Shown: positions 42,858 through 51,878 of the stretch, piece after piece
Layout of the letters: every line of letters starts with the position of its first letter
Numbering within the stretch: position 1 is the stretch's first letter
From: Chitinophagales bacterium
GTDB taxonomy: Bacteria; Bacteroidota; Bacteroidia; Chitinophagales; CAIOSU01
NCBI GenBank assembly: GCA_040877935.1
Contig: JBBDNB010000057.1
Coordinates: forward strand, 22,141 to 86,140
Length of the DNA stretch: 64,000 nt
Direction of reading: 5' to 3'
Position numbers and translations under genes: made by a program
Notes under the pieces: model-generated
Seen by the model: the letters and a program-made list of their open reading frames with translations, nothing else
The model's database searches: none
What the model was told of the DNA's origin: nothing

Positions 42858-43727
42858 TCAAAGATGCCTTTCAGCATGGTAAGATGAACGAACAAGTGGT
42901 CCGCTTTCTACATATTGCAAACCTCTCTTCAGCCCTTCTTCTTTATACATGGCGAAAATATCGGGGTGGATATACTCTACTACTTCCAAATGCATTTTTG
43001 TGGGTTGTAGGTATTGGCCGATGGTCAAAACATCGCAGCCATAAGCCACCAAATCATCCATTACTTTAAAAACCTCATCTTTTTCCTCTCCTAAACCGAG
43101 CATTATGCCCGTCTTGGTTCGCATTCCTCCTTGCTTCAAAGCCTGGATCACATCTAAGCTTCGCTGGTATTTAGCTTGCGGGCGAACCAAGGGATAGAGC
43201 CGTTCAACGGTTTCCATATTGTGGGACACTACTTCAGGAGCCACATCTATAATGTCTTGAATGCTGGATTTGTTCCCTTTAAAATCTGGTATTAAAGTTT
43301 CCATGGTAGTGCCCGGGCTAATTTCCCTAATGGCCCTAACTGTTGCAGCCCAAACCTTTGAGCCCCCATTGCGCAATTCATCGCGATCTACACTGGTCAA
43401 AACACAATGTTTTACCTGCATCAATTTAACAGCTTCGGCAACTCTTTGGGGCTCTTCCCAATCAATTTCCCCCGGTCTTCCGGTTTTAACTGCGCAAAAG
43501 GAACAGGAGCGTGTACACACATTTCCCAAAATCATAAAGGTGGCCGTGCCGGCTCCCCAGCACTCGCCCATATTGGGACAGTTTCCACTTTCGCAAATGG
43601 TGTGCAACTTATATTTGTCCACCAATTGGCGTACATTTTTATAAGGTTCGCCCGTAGGAAGCTTTACCCTAAGCCACTTGGGCTTTTTCTCTCTCTTTCT
43701 TTCTTCTACTATTGGTAAATCTATCAT
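42858..43727 (-). CDS. lipA: Lipoyl synthase LipA
   Basis: This 289-residue radical-SAM enzyme inserts two sulphurs into octanoyl groups on lipoyl domains. The auxiliary cluster cysteines are C45, C50 and C56 ([12 protein letters not shown]). The radical-SAM triad is C71-x3-C75-x2-C78. A C-terminal serine in [12 protein letters not shown] matches the third-ligand region of the auxiliary cluster. Its start overlaps the stop of the upstream outer-membrane-like gene (TAATG). The E2 protein at 49345 is a likely lipoylation substrate in this genome. lipB is not in the window. Confidence 0.97.
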   Translation of the reverse strand: MIDLPIVEERKREKKPKWLRVKLPTGEPYKNVRQLVDKYKLHTICESGNCPNMGECWGAGTATFMILGNVCTRSCSFCAVKTGRPGEIDWEEPQRVAEAVKLMQVKHCVLTSVDRDELRNGGSKVWAATVRAIREISPGTTMETLIPDFKGNKSSIQDIIDVAPEVVSHNMETVERLYPLVRPQAKYQRSLDVIQALKQGGMRTKTGIMLGLGEEKDEVFKVMDDLVAYGCDVLTIGQYLQPTKMHLEVVEYIHPDIFAMYKEEGLKRGLQYVESGPLVRSSYHAERHL

Positions 43728-44545
43728 TATTCGTTTCTCTTGTAAAACCAGCGTTTTCCAATTTGAAAACTCACATAAGCAGAAAAGTTGACTATTTTAT
43801 TATCATCATTATCTACCATAATGGGGACTCTTTTATAGAATACATCCAACATTACTCCTGCTTCTATCATTTTCACTATTTTCTCTCGCGATGCAAAATC
43901 AAAATTGAGCCCCAACTTAACGTAAGCTCCTGGCACCGGTTCTATTTCTTTTAATCCATACTTGAATTTGGATGCGCCATTAATGGAATAAATATCTAAA
44001 TACTTATCCTCATTGACATCCGTATATTTTTGATTGACGAGCAAATATTGTTCTCCCGGTTGGTTTCTCACTTCATAAGCCAGCTCGAGAAAATAAGGTT
44101 TCAATAAACCAAGTGTAATTCCGCCCATATAAGTGAGGCCAATACGCACTCCGTTTTTTTCTGCTTTATTGGCTATTATTTTTTTATTGCCATAGGCGAA
44201 GCGCAGAAAGAAAAATTTATTCTGTTTTCCGTAAAAAAACTTTTTCCGGTTTACATCGACTCCGGAAGTTGTTCTGTAGCCTGGAGTTTCAGGCGATTGT
44301 TTTTTTTCTGTATAGCTGCGAATTTCACCGAATTCAATCTGAAAACTTCTTGTATTTTCTATGTCCTTGATCCATGATCGGTCGAAAAAGAGTTGCCAGC
44401 CATTGCTCATAAGCCTTGCTCCCACACTGTATTCGTGTCGGTAAATTATCTCATCTGATTCGTAGGGGGAAAAGGTGCTATTGTCTGTTTGAGCAAAAAC
44501 AGTGGACAATCCAAAGAATAAAATTGAAATAATAATTTGCTTCAC
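43727..44545 (-). CDS. Probable outer-membrane beta-barrel protein
   Basis: The 272-residue protein has a signal peptide ([19 protein letters not shown]). It has alternating polar/hydrophobic strands throughout and ends in a strand with aromatic residues ([17 protein letters not shown]). It looks like a small barrel of the outer membrane. I recognise no named family. It precedes lipA with a one-base overlap, so they are co-transcribed, although no functional link is obvious. Confidence 0.65.
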   Translation of the reverse strand: MKQIIISILFFGLSTVFAQTDNSTFSPYESDEIIYRHEYSVGARLMSNGWQLFFDRSWIKDIENTRSFQIEFGEIRSYTEKKQSPETPGYRTTSGVDVNRKKFFYGKQNKFFFLRFAYGNKKIIANKAEKNGVRIGLTYMGGITLGLLKPYFLELAYEVRNQPGEQYLLVNQKYTDVNEDKYLDIYSINGASKFKYGLKEIEPVPGAYVKLGLNFDFASREKIVKMIEAGVMLDVFYKRVPIMVDNDDNKIVNFSAYVSFQIGKRWFYKRNE

Positions 44546-44651
44546 ACCAATATCTACATTTGAAGACTAAAATTAGTTTTACATTTTCATTTAAAAAAAC
44601 GAAAACGGGCTAAATCGGGTAATTAACATCATTGTACTACAAATTATTTGA

Positions 44652-47054
44652 TTAAAACTCTACTATCACTCCTATTGTTGGCAAAATACTTCCCACTTCA
44701 TTTTCCAAAAAGCGCGTGGAATATCTTTGTTGCTGAACAGGTGCGTCAGGATTTTCAACAATAGGATTGTCATTTTCATCTAGGCGTGGAAAGAGAATGG
44801 GCTGCAATTGATTTTGCTGGTTATAGACATTTTGAATATCCAGATAAAGATTCAAGCTCCATTTTTTGAAGAAATATTTTTTATCTACTCTAATATCCAT
44901 TTGGTGTGACACATTCAATCTTTCAGAATTTGTTCGGTCATAATCTGGAATTCCGACTCCATTTTGATCCCAAACCAATTTCTGTGAAGACAACTCGATA
45001 TCAAAAGGTGTATAGGGCGCTCCACCAATAACTCTCCAGCGCATTCCTATTTCCCAATCCCGTTTAAATTTCTTACCGAAAGTCAAACTCAACAAATGCC
45101 GATTGTCCCAACTTGAGGGTCGGTATTCACCATTTTTGTCCGTAAACTCACTTCTGACATAGGTATAGGCCACAATCCCGAAAAATCCCTTGAATAGTTT
45201 TTGTTGATAGAAAAACTCCACGCCATAGGCCCTGCCTTCTGAAATGGGAGCCGCAGGTCTGTTTCCCACTACACCAAAATCACCGCCCAAATTCGCCAGC
45301 GAAACACTGTCCGTCAACTGAAAAGGGTAATCGTCATATTTTTTAAAAAAGCCTTCTACAGAAAATTGCGCATTGAAACTTGTATTGTATTGAAATCCGC
45401 CCACTACATGTGTGCTGGAGATATAGCCAATGCCATTGTCTTTATTGACCAACTCCCCTTCATTATCGGCAAATCCCAAAACCGTGTAGGCTGGCAATTG
45501 GTAATAATGCCCGGTATTGAAATTAAAGGAAAGCCTGTCAGTGATAGAAACAGATGCAGAAAAACGTGGCGAAAGCTGTTTGAAAGGATTGCTGGTCTCA
45601 GGAGTATAATCCATTCCATCGCCACGAATGCCCAATGAAAGACTGAGCCTGTCTTTGAAATAGCTTTTGCTCACTTGTGCGAAAAAACTGTATTTGTGCA
45701 AATTCAATTTGCTTTCAAAATCCAACCGTACATTTCCGAATGGCAAAGTGAGTAAATTAAAAGTCTCATTTCTGTATTGTGCAAATTCATAGCCTACGCC
45801 ATAGTTTATTTTATAGCCCGATTTTTGAACGGTATGCTCCGCCCTTAGTTTGTTTTCAGATTCCTGACTTTCGTAGTTCAAGGTCAAATTATCTGGGTCA
45901 CTGTCGTCATTGTTTTCGTATTTAATTGCTTGATTGTACAAATGGTTTCTACTTGCCACCAAAGTAAAAACCCCATTGTCTAAAAATTTGCGATACCTTG
46001 CTCCTACCGTATAGTTCCATTGCTTGTTTTCTGGCAAACTACCAAGCAAGAATTTCTGATCATCGGTTTCATTTTCCGACAAATTCAATTTCAAATCGTC
46101 TATTGCTCCCAAACCCAACACAGTTAAATCAGACCTTTTTCCGGTTTTGTATTTGTATTTAAATTGAAAATCGTTGTAGGTAGGCAAAAAAGGCAAACCA
46201 AAAGCCTTGAACAACAATTGAAGATAGGATCTCCTGACCGAAACAATAAAAGTGGATTTATTGCCAATGGGGCCTTGAAGGGAAAAGCCCGCCTCGCTTG
46301 ATCCGAGCGTAAACCTTCCTGAAAGCCGATCATTTCGGCCATCAATCAATGAAAATTCCAATAGGGAACTGAGCATATTGCCCCTATTGGCCGGAAATGC
46401 TCCCGTGTATAATTCCACATCTTTTATAAAATCCACATTGATCAAACCTATTGGACCGCCCGATGCGCCCTGGGTAGAAAAGTGATTGATTACGGGTACT
46501 TCTATCCCATCCAAATAAAATCGGTTTTCATTGGGCGATCCTCCCCTGATTACAATATCATTGCGAAAAGCTACCGTAGAAGATACGCCCGGCAGCGATT
46601 GAATTACCTTTGAAATATCCCTGTTGCCTCCCGGATAGCGCTGAATTTCGTTCACCCCAATTGATTTAACAGAAACAGGACTTTCAGCCTTTCGATCAAA
46701 AGGAGAAGCTTTCACTTCTACCTCTTCCAATTTATTGGTGCTTTCTGTAAGCTCAATATTTAAAATCCTGGATTTTGACTTTGTAACCTCCACTTCATAT
46801 ATCACCTTACTCTCATATCCCAAACTGGAAACCACCAAATTGTAGAGTCCAGGTTTTATCCCATCTAATATGTATTCTCCATTCACATCTGCCGAAGTGC
46901 CGTTGGAAGTATTTTGTATCACAATATTGGCAAATGGAATGGGATCATTGTTTAACCCATCAACTATTTTTCCCTTGATTACACTTTCTTGCGAAAAAAC
47001 TTGCAATGAAAAAAAGAGAAAAATCATTGTTGAAAATAATCCCTTCGAAATCAT
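44652..47054 (-). CDS. TonB-dependent receptor with carboxypeptidase-like N-terminal domain
   Basis: This outer-membrane transporter of 800 residues has signal peptide MISKGLFSTMIFLFFSLQVFSQ. A CarboxypepD_reg-like beta-sandwich follows (about 25-110, IKGKIVDGLNNDPIPFANIV). The plug domain follows (about 115-230, with VIRGGSPNENRFYLDGIEV), then a 22-strand barrel ending ILPTIGVIVEF. The open frame extends to 47108, but ATG 47054 gives the signal peptide. The substrate is unknown. No SusD partner lies next to it, so it is not a classical Sus pair. It is divergent from cinA, with a TACTTTTG -7-like element at 47092-47085. Confidence 0.92.
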   Translation of the reverse strand: MISKGLFSTMIFLFFSLQVFSQESVIKGKIVDGLNNDPIPFANIVIQNTSNGTSADVNGEYILDGIKPGLYNLVVSSLGYESKVIYEVEVTKSKSRILNIELTESTNKLEEVEVKASPFDRKAESPVSVKSIGVNEIQRYPGGNRDISKVIQSLPGVSSTVAFRNDIVIRGGSPNENRFYLDGIEVPVINHFSTQGASGGPIGLINVDFIKDVELYTGAFPANRGNMLSSLLEFSLIDGRNDRLSGRFTLGSSEAGFSLQGPIGNKSTFIVSVRRSYLQLLFKAFGLPFLPTYNDFQFKYKYKTGKRSDLTVLGLGAIDDLKLNLSENETDDQKFLLGSLPENKQWNYTVGARYRKFLDNGVFTLVASRNHLYNQAIKYENNDDSDPDNLTLNYESQESENKLRAEHTVQKSGYKINYGVGYEFAQYRNETFNLLTLPFGNVRLDFESKLNLHKYSFFAQVSKSYFKDRLSLSLGIRGDGMDYTPETSNPFKQLSPRFSASVSITDRLSFNFNTGHYYQLPAYTVLGFADNEGELVNKDNGIGYISSTHVVGGFQYNTSFNAQFSVEGFFKKYDDYPFQLTDSVSLANLGGDFGVVGNRPAAPISEGRAYGVEFFYQQKLFKGFFGIVAYTYVRSEFTDKNGEYRPSSWDNRHLLSLTFGKKFKRDWEIGMRWRVIGGAPYTPFDIELSSQKLVWDQNGVGIPDYDRTNSERLNVSHQMDIRVDKKYFFKKWSLNLYLDIQNVYNQQNQLQPILFPRLDENDNPIVENPDAPVQQQRYSTRFLENEVGSILPTIGVIVEF

Positions 47055-47147
47055 ATTTATTTTTATAATTTGAAAGCAAAAGAACAAAAGTAAAGGGTAC
47101 TTGTTCAATTTGAATATTTATAAGTCCTAAATTTGAAATAAAAAAAC

Positions 47148-48392
47148 ATGAATGCTATAATCATCACAATAGGAGACGAAATACTATACGGACAAACTAT
47201 TGATACTAATTCAGCATGGATGGGCAAGGAACTCAGCCTGCTCGGGATTGATGTAAAAGAAACTCTAACTATTACCGATGAGCGAGAGGCAATACTTGAG
47301 GCACTACAAAGAAGCACACGAAGGGCAAAACTCGTGTTGATCACCGGAGGATTGGGACCAACCAAAGATGATATTACCAAAGATTGCCTGGCTGAGTTTT
47401 TCGATGTTGGTTTAAAACAAAACAAAGAAATCGTAAAGAGGCTGGAGCAATATTTCCAAAAACGGGGCATTGAAACTCCCGAGAAAACATTACCACTGGC
47501 AGATATGCCTGAAAATTGCACCGCATTGCCCAACAACAAAGGAACAGCCTGGGGCATGTGGTTTGAAGAAAATGAAACCATTTATGTATCGATGCCGGGA
47601 GTACCTGCCGAGATGAAAGCACTGATGCGGGAAGAAGTTTTGCCGCGCATTAAGGCTACTTTTGAGTTGCCCAATATTTTACACCGACATTTCCTCACCG
47701 CTTCTGTGGGTGAATCCAAGCTTTCGGATGTCCTGGAAGATTTTGAGGATGCCCTGCCCAAAGAAGTGAAACTGGCTTATTTGCCAGGTCTTGGCACGGT
47801 AAAGCTTAGGCTTACTGCTAAAGGCGATAATCTTTCTGCTTTGAAACAATCATTGGAAACACAAAGCAAAAAACTATGTGAATATGTGGGACACTATATT
47901 TACGGGGAGGAAGATGATGTATTTGAAGCGGTAATTGGCAATATCTTGAAAGACAAAAATTGGCAGATTGCCACGGCAGAAAGTTGTACGGGTGGCTATA
48001 TCGCCCATAGGATTACCTCTGTGCCCGGCAGTTCAGATTATTTTCAAGGCTCCGTAGTTTCTTATTCCAATGCAATCAAAATGAATGAGTTGGGCGTAGC
48101 AAAAGAGACATTGGATAAAGAAGGCGCTGTAAGCGAGGCAACAGTAGCAGAAATGCTCAAAGGAATTTGTTCAAAATTCAAAACCGAGCTTGGTATTGCC
48201 GTTTCGGGCATTGCCGGACCAGATGGCGGCACAAAGGAAAAACCCGTGGGAACAGTTTGGATTGCGGTAGGCAAAGCAGATGCTCCAAGAATCAGAAAGG
48301 TTCAATTACCCGGTAATCGTCAACAAAATATCGAGCTTACGGCCATCATTGCTTTGGAATCCTTGAGAAGGTATCTGTTGAGGGATGTTTGA
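47148..48392 (+). CDS. cinA: CinA: competence/damage-inducible, NMN deamidase
   Basis: This 414-residue cytosolic protein has an N-terminal MoCF-biosynthesis-like domain (about 1-170: IITIGDEILYGQTIDTNSAW, GGLGPTKDD). Its C-terminal CinA domain (about 255-410: ATAESCTGGYIAHRITSVPG and SGIAGPDGGTKEKPVGTVWI) is known in related proteins to deamidate nicotinamide mononucleotide in NAD recycling. The length is normal. The last 27 nt, encoding RRYLLRDV and the stop, recur nearly unchanged beyond the following parDE genes, which suggests an insertion event at the 3' end of this gene. Confidence 0.95.
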   Translation: MNAIIITIGDEILYGQTIDTNSAWMGKELSLLGIDVKETLTITDEREAILEALQRSTRRAKLVLITGGLGPTKDDITKDCLAEFFDVGLKQNKEIVKRLEQYFQKRGIETPEKTLPLADMPENCTALPNNKGTAWGMWFEENETIYVSMPGVPAEMKALMREEVLPRIKATFELPNILHRHFLTASVGESKLSDVLEDFEDALPKEVKLAYLPGLGTVKLRLTAKGDNLSALKQSLETQSKKLCEYVGHYIYGEEDDVFEAVIGNILKDKNWQIATAESCTGGYIAHRITSVPGSSDYFQGSVVSYSNAIKMNELGVAKETLDKEGAVSEATVAEMLKGICSKFKTELGIAVSGIAGPDGGTKEKPVGTVWIAVGKADAPRIRKVQLPGNRQQNIELTAIIALESLRRYLLRDV

Positions 48393-48414
48393 TTAAAATA
48401 CAAAAATTGAGATA

Positions 48415-48443
48415 TTGCACCAAAAAAGAACTATTTTGCACCA
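48415..48443 (+). promoter_or_regulatory. Candidate ParD operator: two TTGCACCA repeats
   Basis: TTGCACCA starts at 48415 and again at 48436, 21 bp apart (two helical turns), just upstream of parD. Ribbon-helix-helix antitoxins usually bind such repeats to repress their own operon. Confidence 0.45.
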
Positions 48444-48468
48444 CTTGATAGTTTAAAAGCTAAAAAAG

Positions 48469-48726
48469 ATGTCAACCATAAGAAAGTCAATCAGTTTTAC
48501 GAACAAACTCAATAACTGGATTCAAGAAATTGTTGCAGAGGGCGAATACACCAATGAGAGTGAATATATCCGTGATTTGGTTAGAAAAGATCGTGAACGC
48601 AAGGCCAAATACCAAAGCTTAAAAGCGGCTATTGACAAAGGCCTGAACAGTGGTGTTAGCAGTAAGTCCATACCTGATATTATGAAGGATGTAGAAAATA
48701 AGCTGGGTAAAAATGGGCATCTATAA
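48469..48726 (+). CDS. parD: ParD-type ribbon-helix-helix antitoxin
   Basis: This 85-residue protein has the ParD N-terminus RKSISFTNKLNNWIQEIVAE with YTNESEYIRDLVRKD (about 27-41). It should bind DNA as a dimer and neutralise the toxin through its C-terminal tail. Its 3' end overlaps the parE start by 14 bases, and two TTGCACCA repeats lie upstream. The module separates two copies of the cinA 3' end. Confidence 0.9.
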   Translation: MSTIRKSISFTNKLNNWIQEIVAEGEYTNESEYIRDLVRKDRERKAKYQSLKAAIDKGLNSGVSSKSIPDIMKDVENKLGKNGHL

Positions 48727-49003
48727 AAATTCGGTTGAAGCTGAATTTGATTTAAGCAAAATATATGAATACGGCATTCAGTATTTTGGCATAGAACAAG
48801 CTAAAGTCTATTTCACTGGATTAGAAAGCATTTTAAATAGCCTGGCAAAAAACCCAAACCTTGGAAGAATTGCCTATGAGTTTTACCCAGAACTGAGAAG
48901 ATTTCTCTATCAATCTCACATCATTTTCTACTTACCTACAGACTACGGAATCTTTGTTGTAAGAGTGCTGCATCAAAGCGTGGATTATAACGACAATTTG
49001 TAG
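48713..49003 (+). CDS. parE: ParE/RelE-superfamily toxin
   Basis: This 96-residue protein has the ParE layout: IYKNSVEAEFDLSKIYEYGIQYFG at the N-terminus, ILNSLAKNPNLGRIAYEFYPELRRFLYQ in the middle, and the C-terminal strand IFVVRVLHQSVDY. ParE toxins poison DNA gyrase; RelE relatives cut mRNA. The PELRRFLYQSHIIFY and VRVLHQ pattern is that of ParE. It overlaps parD, as in a standard type II toxin-antitoxin operon. Confidence 0.9.
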   Translation: MGIYKNSVEAEFDLSKIYEYGIQYFGIEQAKVYFTGLESILNSLAKNPNLGRIAYEFYPELRRFLYQSHIIFYLPTDYGIFVVRVLHQSVDYNDNL

Positions 49004-49030
49004 AATTAACACTTTGAAAGCTTTATCGAA

Positions 49031-49084
49031 ATGGAAATTATAGACTTGAAGATTTTAAGAAGGTATCTGTTGAGAAATGTTTGA
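49031..49084 (+). pseudogene. Second copy of the cinA 3' end
   Basis: This 54-base frame encodes MEIIDLKILRRYLLRNV and a stop. It aligns with the last codons of cinA (AIIALESLRRYLLRDV). The final 27 bases (49058-49084) match 48366-48392 at 25 positions. It is too short to be functional and looks like the displaced end of cinA left after insertion of parDE. Confidence 0.7.
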
Positions 49085-49142
49085 AAATCAATCAGGTTTA
49101 TAGTGTGTAAGTCGTAGTTCTTCAGTTTTTGAAAAAAACACT

Positions 49143-49179
49143 TTTGCGGCTCAAAAACAACATAAATTTGAGCCGCAAA
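49143..49179. repeat. Perfect 13-bp inverted repeat upstream of the E2 gene
   Basis: TTTGCGGCTCAAA (49143-49155) pairs with TTTGAGCCGCAAA (49167-49179) around an 11-nt loop. A third partial copy, TTTACGGCTCAT, follows at about 49188. There is no T-run directly after it on the plus strand. It may be a terminator for parDE or a regulatory structure. Confidence 0.6.
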
Positions 49180-49344
49180 CAGAAAATTTACGGCTCATAT
49201 CTTTTGTCCAATTGCATTATCGGCAAAAAAATATACTTAAACCCGAGCTTAGATTTTTTACAGTTGGGAAACCTTAGTTTGAACTCCAAAATGTTTAAAT
49301 CATTCCTTTTTGGTAAATTCGCAGCATATTAAACAAGATAAGTT

Positions 49345-50688
49345 ATGGCAAATGTGGAATTGATTATGCCCAAAATGGGAGAGAGCATTACCGAAGCAAC
49401 GATTCTTAAATGGTTGAAAAGTGAAGGTGATAAAGTAGAGGAGGATGAGGCAGTTTTAGAAATTGCCACAGACAAAGTGGATTCTGAAGTACCCGCCTCG
49501 CATGCTGGTACTATCGGTAAAATTCTATTCCAGGAAGGCGATGTAGTTCAGGTAGGGCAGGCCATAGCAATAATTAATGCCGAGGGTGAAGCAAGTGAAG
49601 AAGAAACAGCAGGTGTACCTGAGCCTGAAATGAGCAATGTGTCGAGAAGTTCTACCGGAGAAACTGCTGTAACAGAACAAAAGGCAACTGAAAAAACAGA
49701 CAATGAAAAACAAAGCAATAATGCCAATGGAAGGTTTTATTCGCCTTTGGTATTGAATATTGCGCGCAATGAAAATGTAAGTATGACGGAATTAGAAGTT
49801 GTTCCAGGCTCAGGACAAAACAACAGAGTTACTAAAAAAGATATTCTGGCTTATTTGGAGAACAGATCATCAGAAGCAAAAGAAAGTAAAAAGGAAAAGC
49901 AAGTTGAAAGCAAGCCTGTTGAACCAGCAGCAACACCAGCACCTCAACAAGTCCCTGTAAGTACACCTGGGGCAGAAGAGAATGTAGATATTATAGAAAT
50001 GGACCGCATGCGCAAAATGATTGCCACCAATATGGTGAAATCCAAAGCTACATCAGCACATGTCACTTCTTTTGTAGAAGCAGATGTTACTAAAATCGTA
50101 CTTTGGAGAAACAAAGTGAAAAAGAGTTTCCAGGAACGAGAAGGCGAAAAAATCACTTTTACGCCCATATTTGTAGAAGCGGTTTGTCAGGCACTGAAAG
50201 AATTCCCCAATGTAAATGCTTCTGTAGTAGGCGATCAAATTCATGTAAAAAGGGATTTGAATATTGGTATGGCCACGGCACTCCCCAGCGGGAATTTAAT
50301 TGTACCTGTGATCCATAAAGCAGAGCAACTCAATCTGACCGGAATAACCAAGAAAGTGAATGATCTTGCGGGACGAGCCAGAATCAATAAGCTAAAACCA
50401 GAGGAAATCCAGGGCGGCACCTTTACCATCTCCAATGTAGGCACTTTTGGCAATTTGATGGGCACGCCTATTATCAGTCAGCCGCAAGTGGCTGTGCTGG
50501 CCACTGGAGCCATCAAGAAAAAACCCGTGGTGATTGAAACCGAAATGGGCGATACCATAGCCATACGACATATGATGTTTTTGTCGCTTTCCTACGATCA
50601 TCGAATAGTAGATGGTTATTTGGGAGGCACATTCCTAAGGCGCATAGCCGATATCCTTGAGGCATTTGATGCAGATAGAAGCATTTAA
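49345..50688 (+). CDS. 2-oxo acid dehydrogenase E2 component (dihydrolipoyl acyltransferase)
   Basis: This 447-residue core subunit of a 2-oxo acid dehydrogenase complex has an N-terminal lipoyl domain with lipoylated K44 in IATDKVDSEV. A peripheral subunit-binding domain follows (about 130-172, FYSPLVLNIARNENVSMTEL). A proline/alanine-rich linker leads to the acyltransferase domain with H419 and D423 in SYDHRIVDG. The sequence fits branched-chain or general 2-oxo acid E2 proteins. E1 and E3 genes are not adjacent, so the substrate cannot be fixed. Lipoylation by LipA, encoded at 42858, is expected. Confidence 0.92.
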   Translation: MANVELIMPKMGESITEATILKWLKSEGDKVEEDEAVLEIATDKVDSEVPASHAGTIGKILFQEGDVVQVGQAIAIINAEGEASEEETAGVPEPEMSNVSRSSTGETAVTEQKATEKTDNEKQSNNANGRFYSPLVLNIARNENVSMTELEVVPGSGQNNRVTKKDILAYLENRSSEAKESKKEKQVESKPVEPAATPAPQQVPVSTPGAEENVDIIEMDRMRKMIATNMVKSKATSAHVTSFVEADVTKIVLWRNKVKKSFQEREGEKITFTPIFVEAVCQALKEFPNVNASVVGDQIHVKRDLNIGMATALPSGNLIVPVIHKAEQLNLTGITKKVNDLAGRARINKLKPEEIQGGTFTISNVGTFGNLMGTPIISQPQVAVLATGAIKKKPVVIETEMGDTIAIRHMMFLSLSYDHRIVDGYLGGTFLRRIADILEAFDADRSI

Positions 50689-50852
50689 CAAGTTTTAGTT
50701 TTTTGTTTTCAATACTAAGCCCTATATTCTGTGCATATATAATGTTGTATTTTAGTAAACTACCTCGGAGTAAACCCACGAGGCATTTATAAGAAAAATG
50801 TTTTTTTGATTTCGAGGCCTGCCTGCAGGCAAGGCAGGAAAGCCTCGGAGCA

Positions 50853-50874
50853 CCCGCCTGCTTAGTCGGGCAGG
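50853..50874 (-). repeat. Second copy of the CCTGCCCGA...CAGGCGGG palindromic repeat
   Basis: On the minus strand CCTGCCCGA, CTAAG and CAGGCGGG follow each other, matching the ends of the repeat at 39502-39533. Beside it at 50815-50847 lies a further hairpin region with GAGGC...GCCTC around TGCCTGCAGGCA. This 250-bp gap between genes is otherwise empty. Confidence 0.65.
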
Positions 50875-50938
50875 TTTAAATCTCGATTATCGAGTAAATA
50901 CAGTATTTATCATTTAGTAACATTTAAATTACTGTGCT

Positions 50939-51238
50939 ATGCATCACATGAAATCTTTATCAAGCGTAATGAATGAATTGGAAGGGAGAGGCTACGAAGG
51001 CAATTATCGACTTGAGAATGGAAAATTACTCAGTTCAAGTGGTAAGGAAATTTCGAGAGATCAGCTTCAGCTTGAAGATACCTATCGATTTGAAGGTAGC
51101 ACCAATCCTGACGACATGTCTATCCTCTACAAATTGAAAAGTGAAAATGGGGATAAAATAATGCTCATAGATAGTTTTGGCCCTGAGGCAGACCCTTCTA
51201 TAGCTAAATTTGTACAAGCAATTCAGGAGTCAGAATAA
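50939..51238 (+). CDS. Conserved Bacteroidota small protein (about 100 residues)
   Basis: The 99-residue cytosolic protein reads LSSVMNELEGRGYEGNYRLE, then EDTYRFEGSTNPDDMSILYK and KIMLIDSFGPEADP. From memory this resembles a family of about 100 residues that databases often label phosphoribosylpyrophosphate synthetase. It is far too short for that enzyme and lacks its motifs. The function is unknown. ATG 50948 (MKSLSS) is an alternative start. It is convergent with the next gene; the two stop codons are directly adjacent with no gap. Confidence 0.75.
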   Translation: MHHMKSLSSVMNELEGRGYEGNYRLENGKLLSSSGKEISRDQLQLEDTYRFEGSTNPDDMSILYKLKSENGDKIMLIDSFGPEADPSIAKFVQAIQESE

Positions 51239-51658
51239 TTATTGCTTAATTTGAAGTTTTGACAAATCAAGCGGTACGTTTATTTGTATGAAGCTCTTGC
51301 CTCTTTTGGCTATTGGTGTGCGCATCAAGTGCAAATTGTTTGCTAAAAAAGTAAGACTGCTTTCTCCATCAAAGTCCGAGGCAATATCTAATCCATGTTC
51401 TTCTTCGAGGGCATATCTGTCAATCAGTTCGTTTGCTTCTACACCCAGCCCCATAGCTAAATGCTGAATCTGCAATTCTGTTAGCTTAATTTTTTCCAGA
51501 TCGTGATCTACAACTACAGCACCTATAGATTGAGCCTGAGCAAGTGTTACTCTATCCAGATTTTTCGATTTCCGTACAAATAATTCTATTTCACGTCCGT
51601 CTGCTTTTGTGCCGGGCACAACTCTTCTTCCTAAATGCTCTTTGTTAAACTCCATCAT
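51239..51658 (-). CDS. Hypothetical protein, 139 residues
   Basis: This soluble, charged protein is of a family I do not recognise. It contains KIKLTELQIQHLAMGLGVEA (about 56-75), with an acidic EEEHGLDIASDFDGESS stretch after it. No signal peptide or membrane segment is present. The frame has coding character and a start ATG followed by a second ATG. The gene ends immediately next to the stop of the convergent gene. Confidence 0.6.
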   Translation of the reverse strand: MMEFNKEHLGRRVVPGTKADGREIELFVRKSKNLDRVTLAQAQSIGAVVVDHDLEKIKLTELQIQHLAMGLGVEANELIDRYALEEEHGLDIASDFDGESSLTFLANNLHLMRTPIAKRGKSFIQINVPLDLSKLQIKQ

Positions 51659-51878
51659 CTAATAGTCTGAAATTAAAAATAAGTTCAAGACTGCAATTTT
51701 ACGAAATTCTGAAGATAAATGGGTTTCTAATGCGCGAAGTTTGAAAATTTTGTATGTTAACAAACCCTAAGCCAGGTATTTTCCTGGCCACAAACAGAAA
51801 ACCCAGAATCTATGTTCTGGGCATCCCATTTCAGACACGGCAACAAATGTCTGTTTCAAAACCATTCGCACCATTTTT

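Noticed and set aside
47128..47135. TAAATTTG as a promoter for cinA
   Set aside because: It would place the transcript start only about six bases before the ATG, and no -33 element fits.
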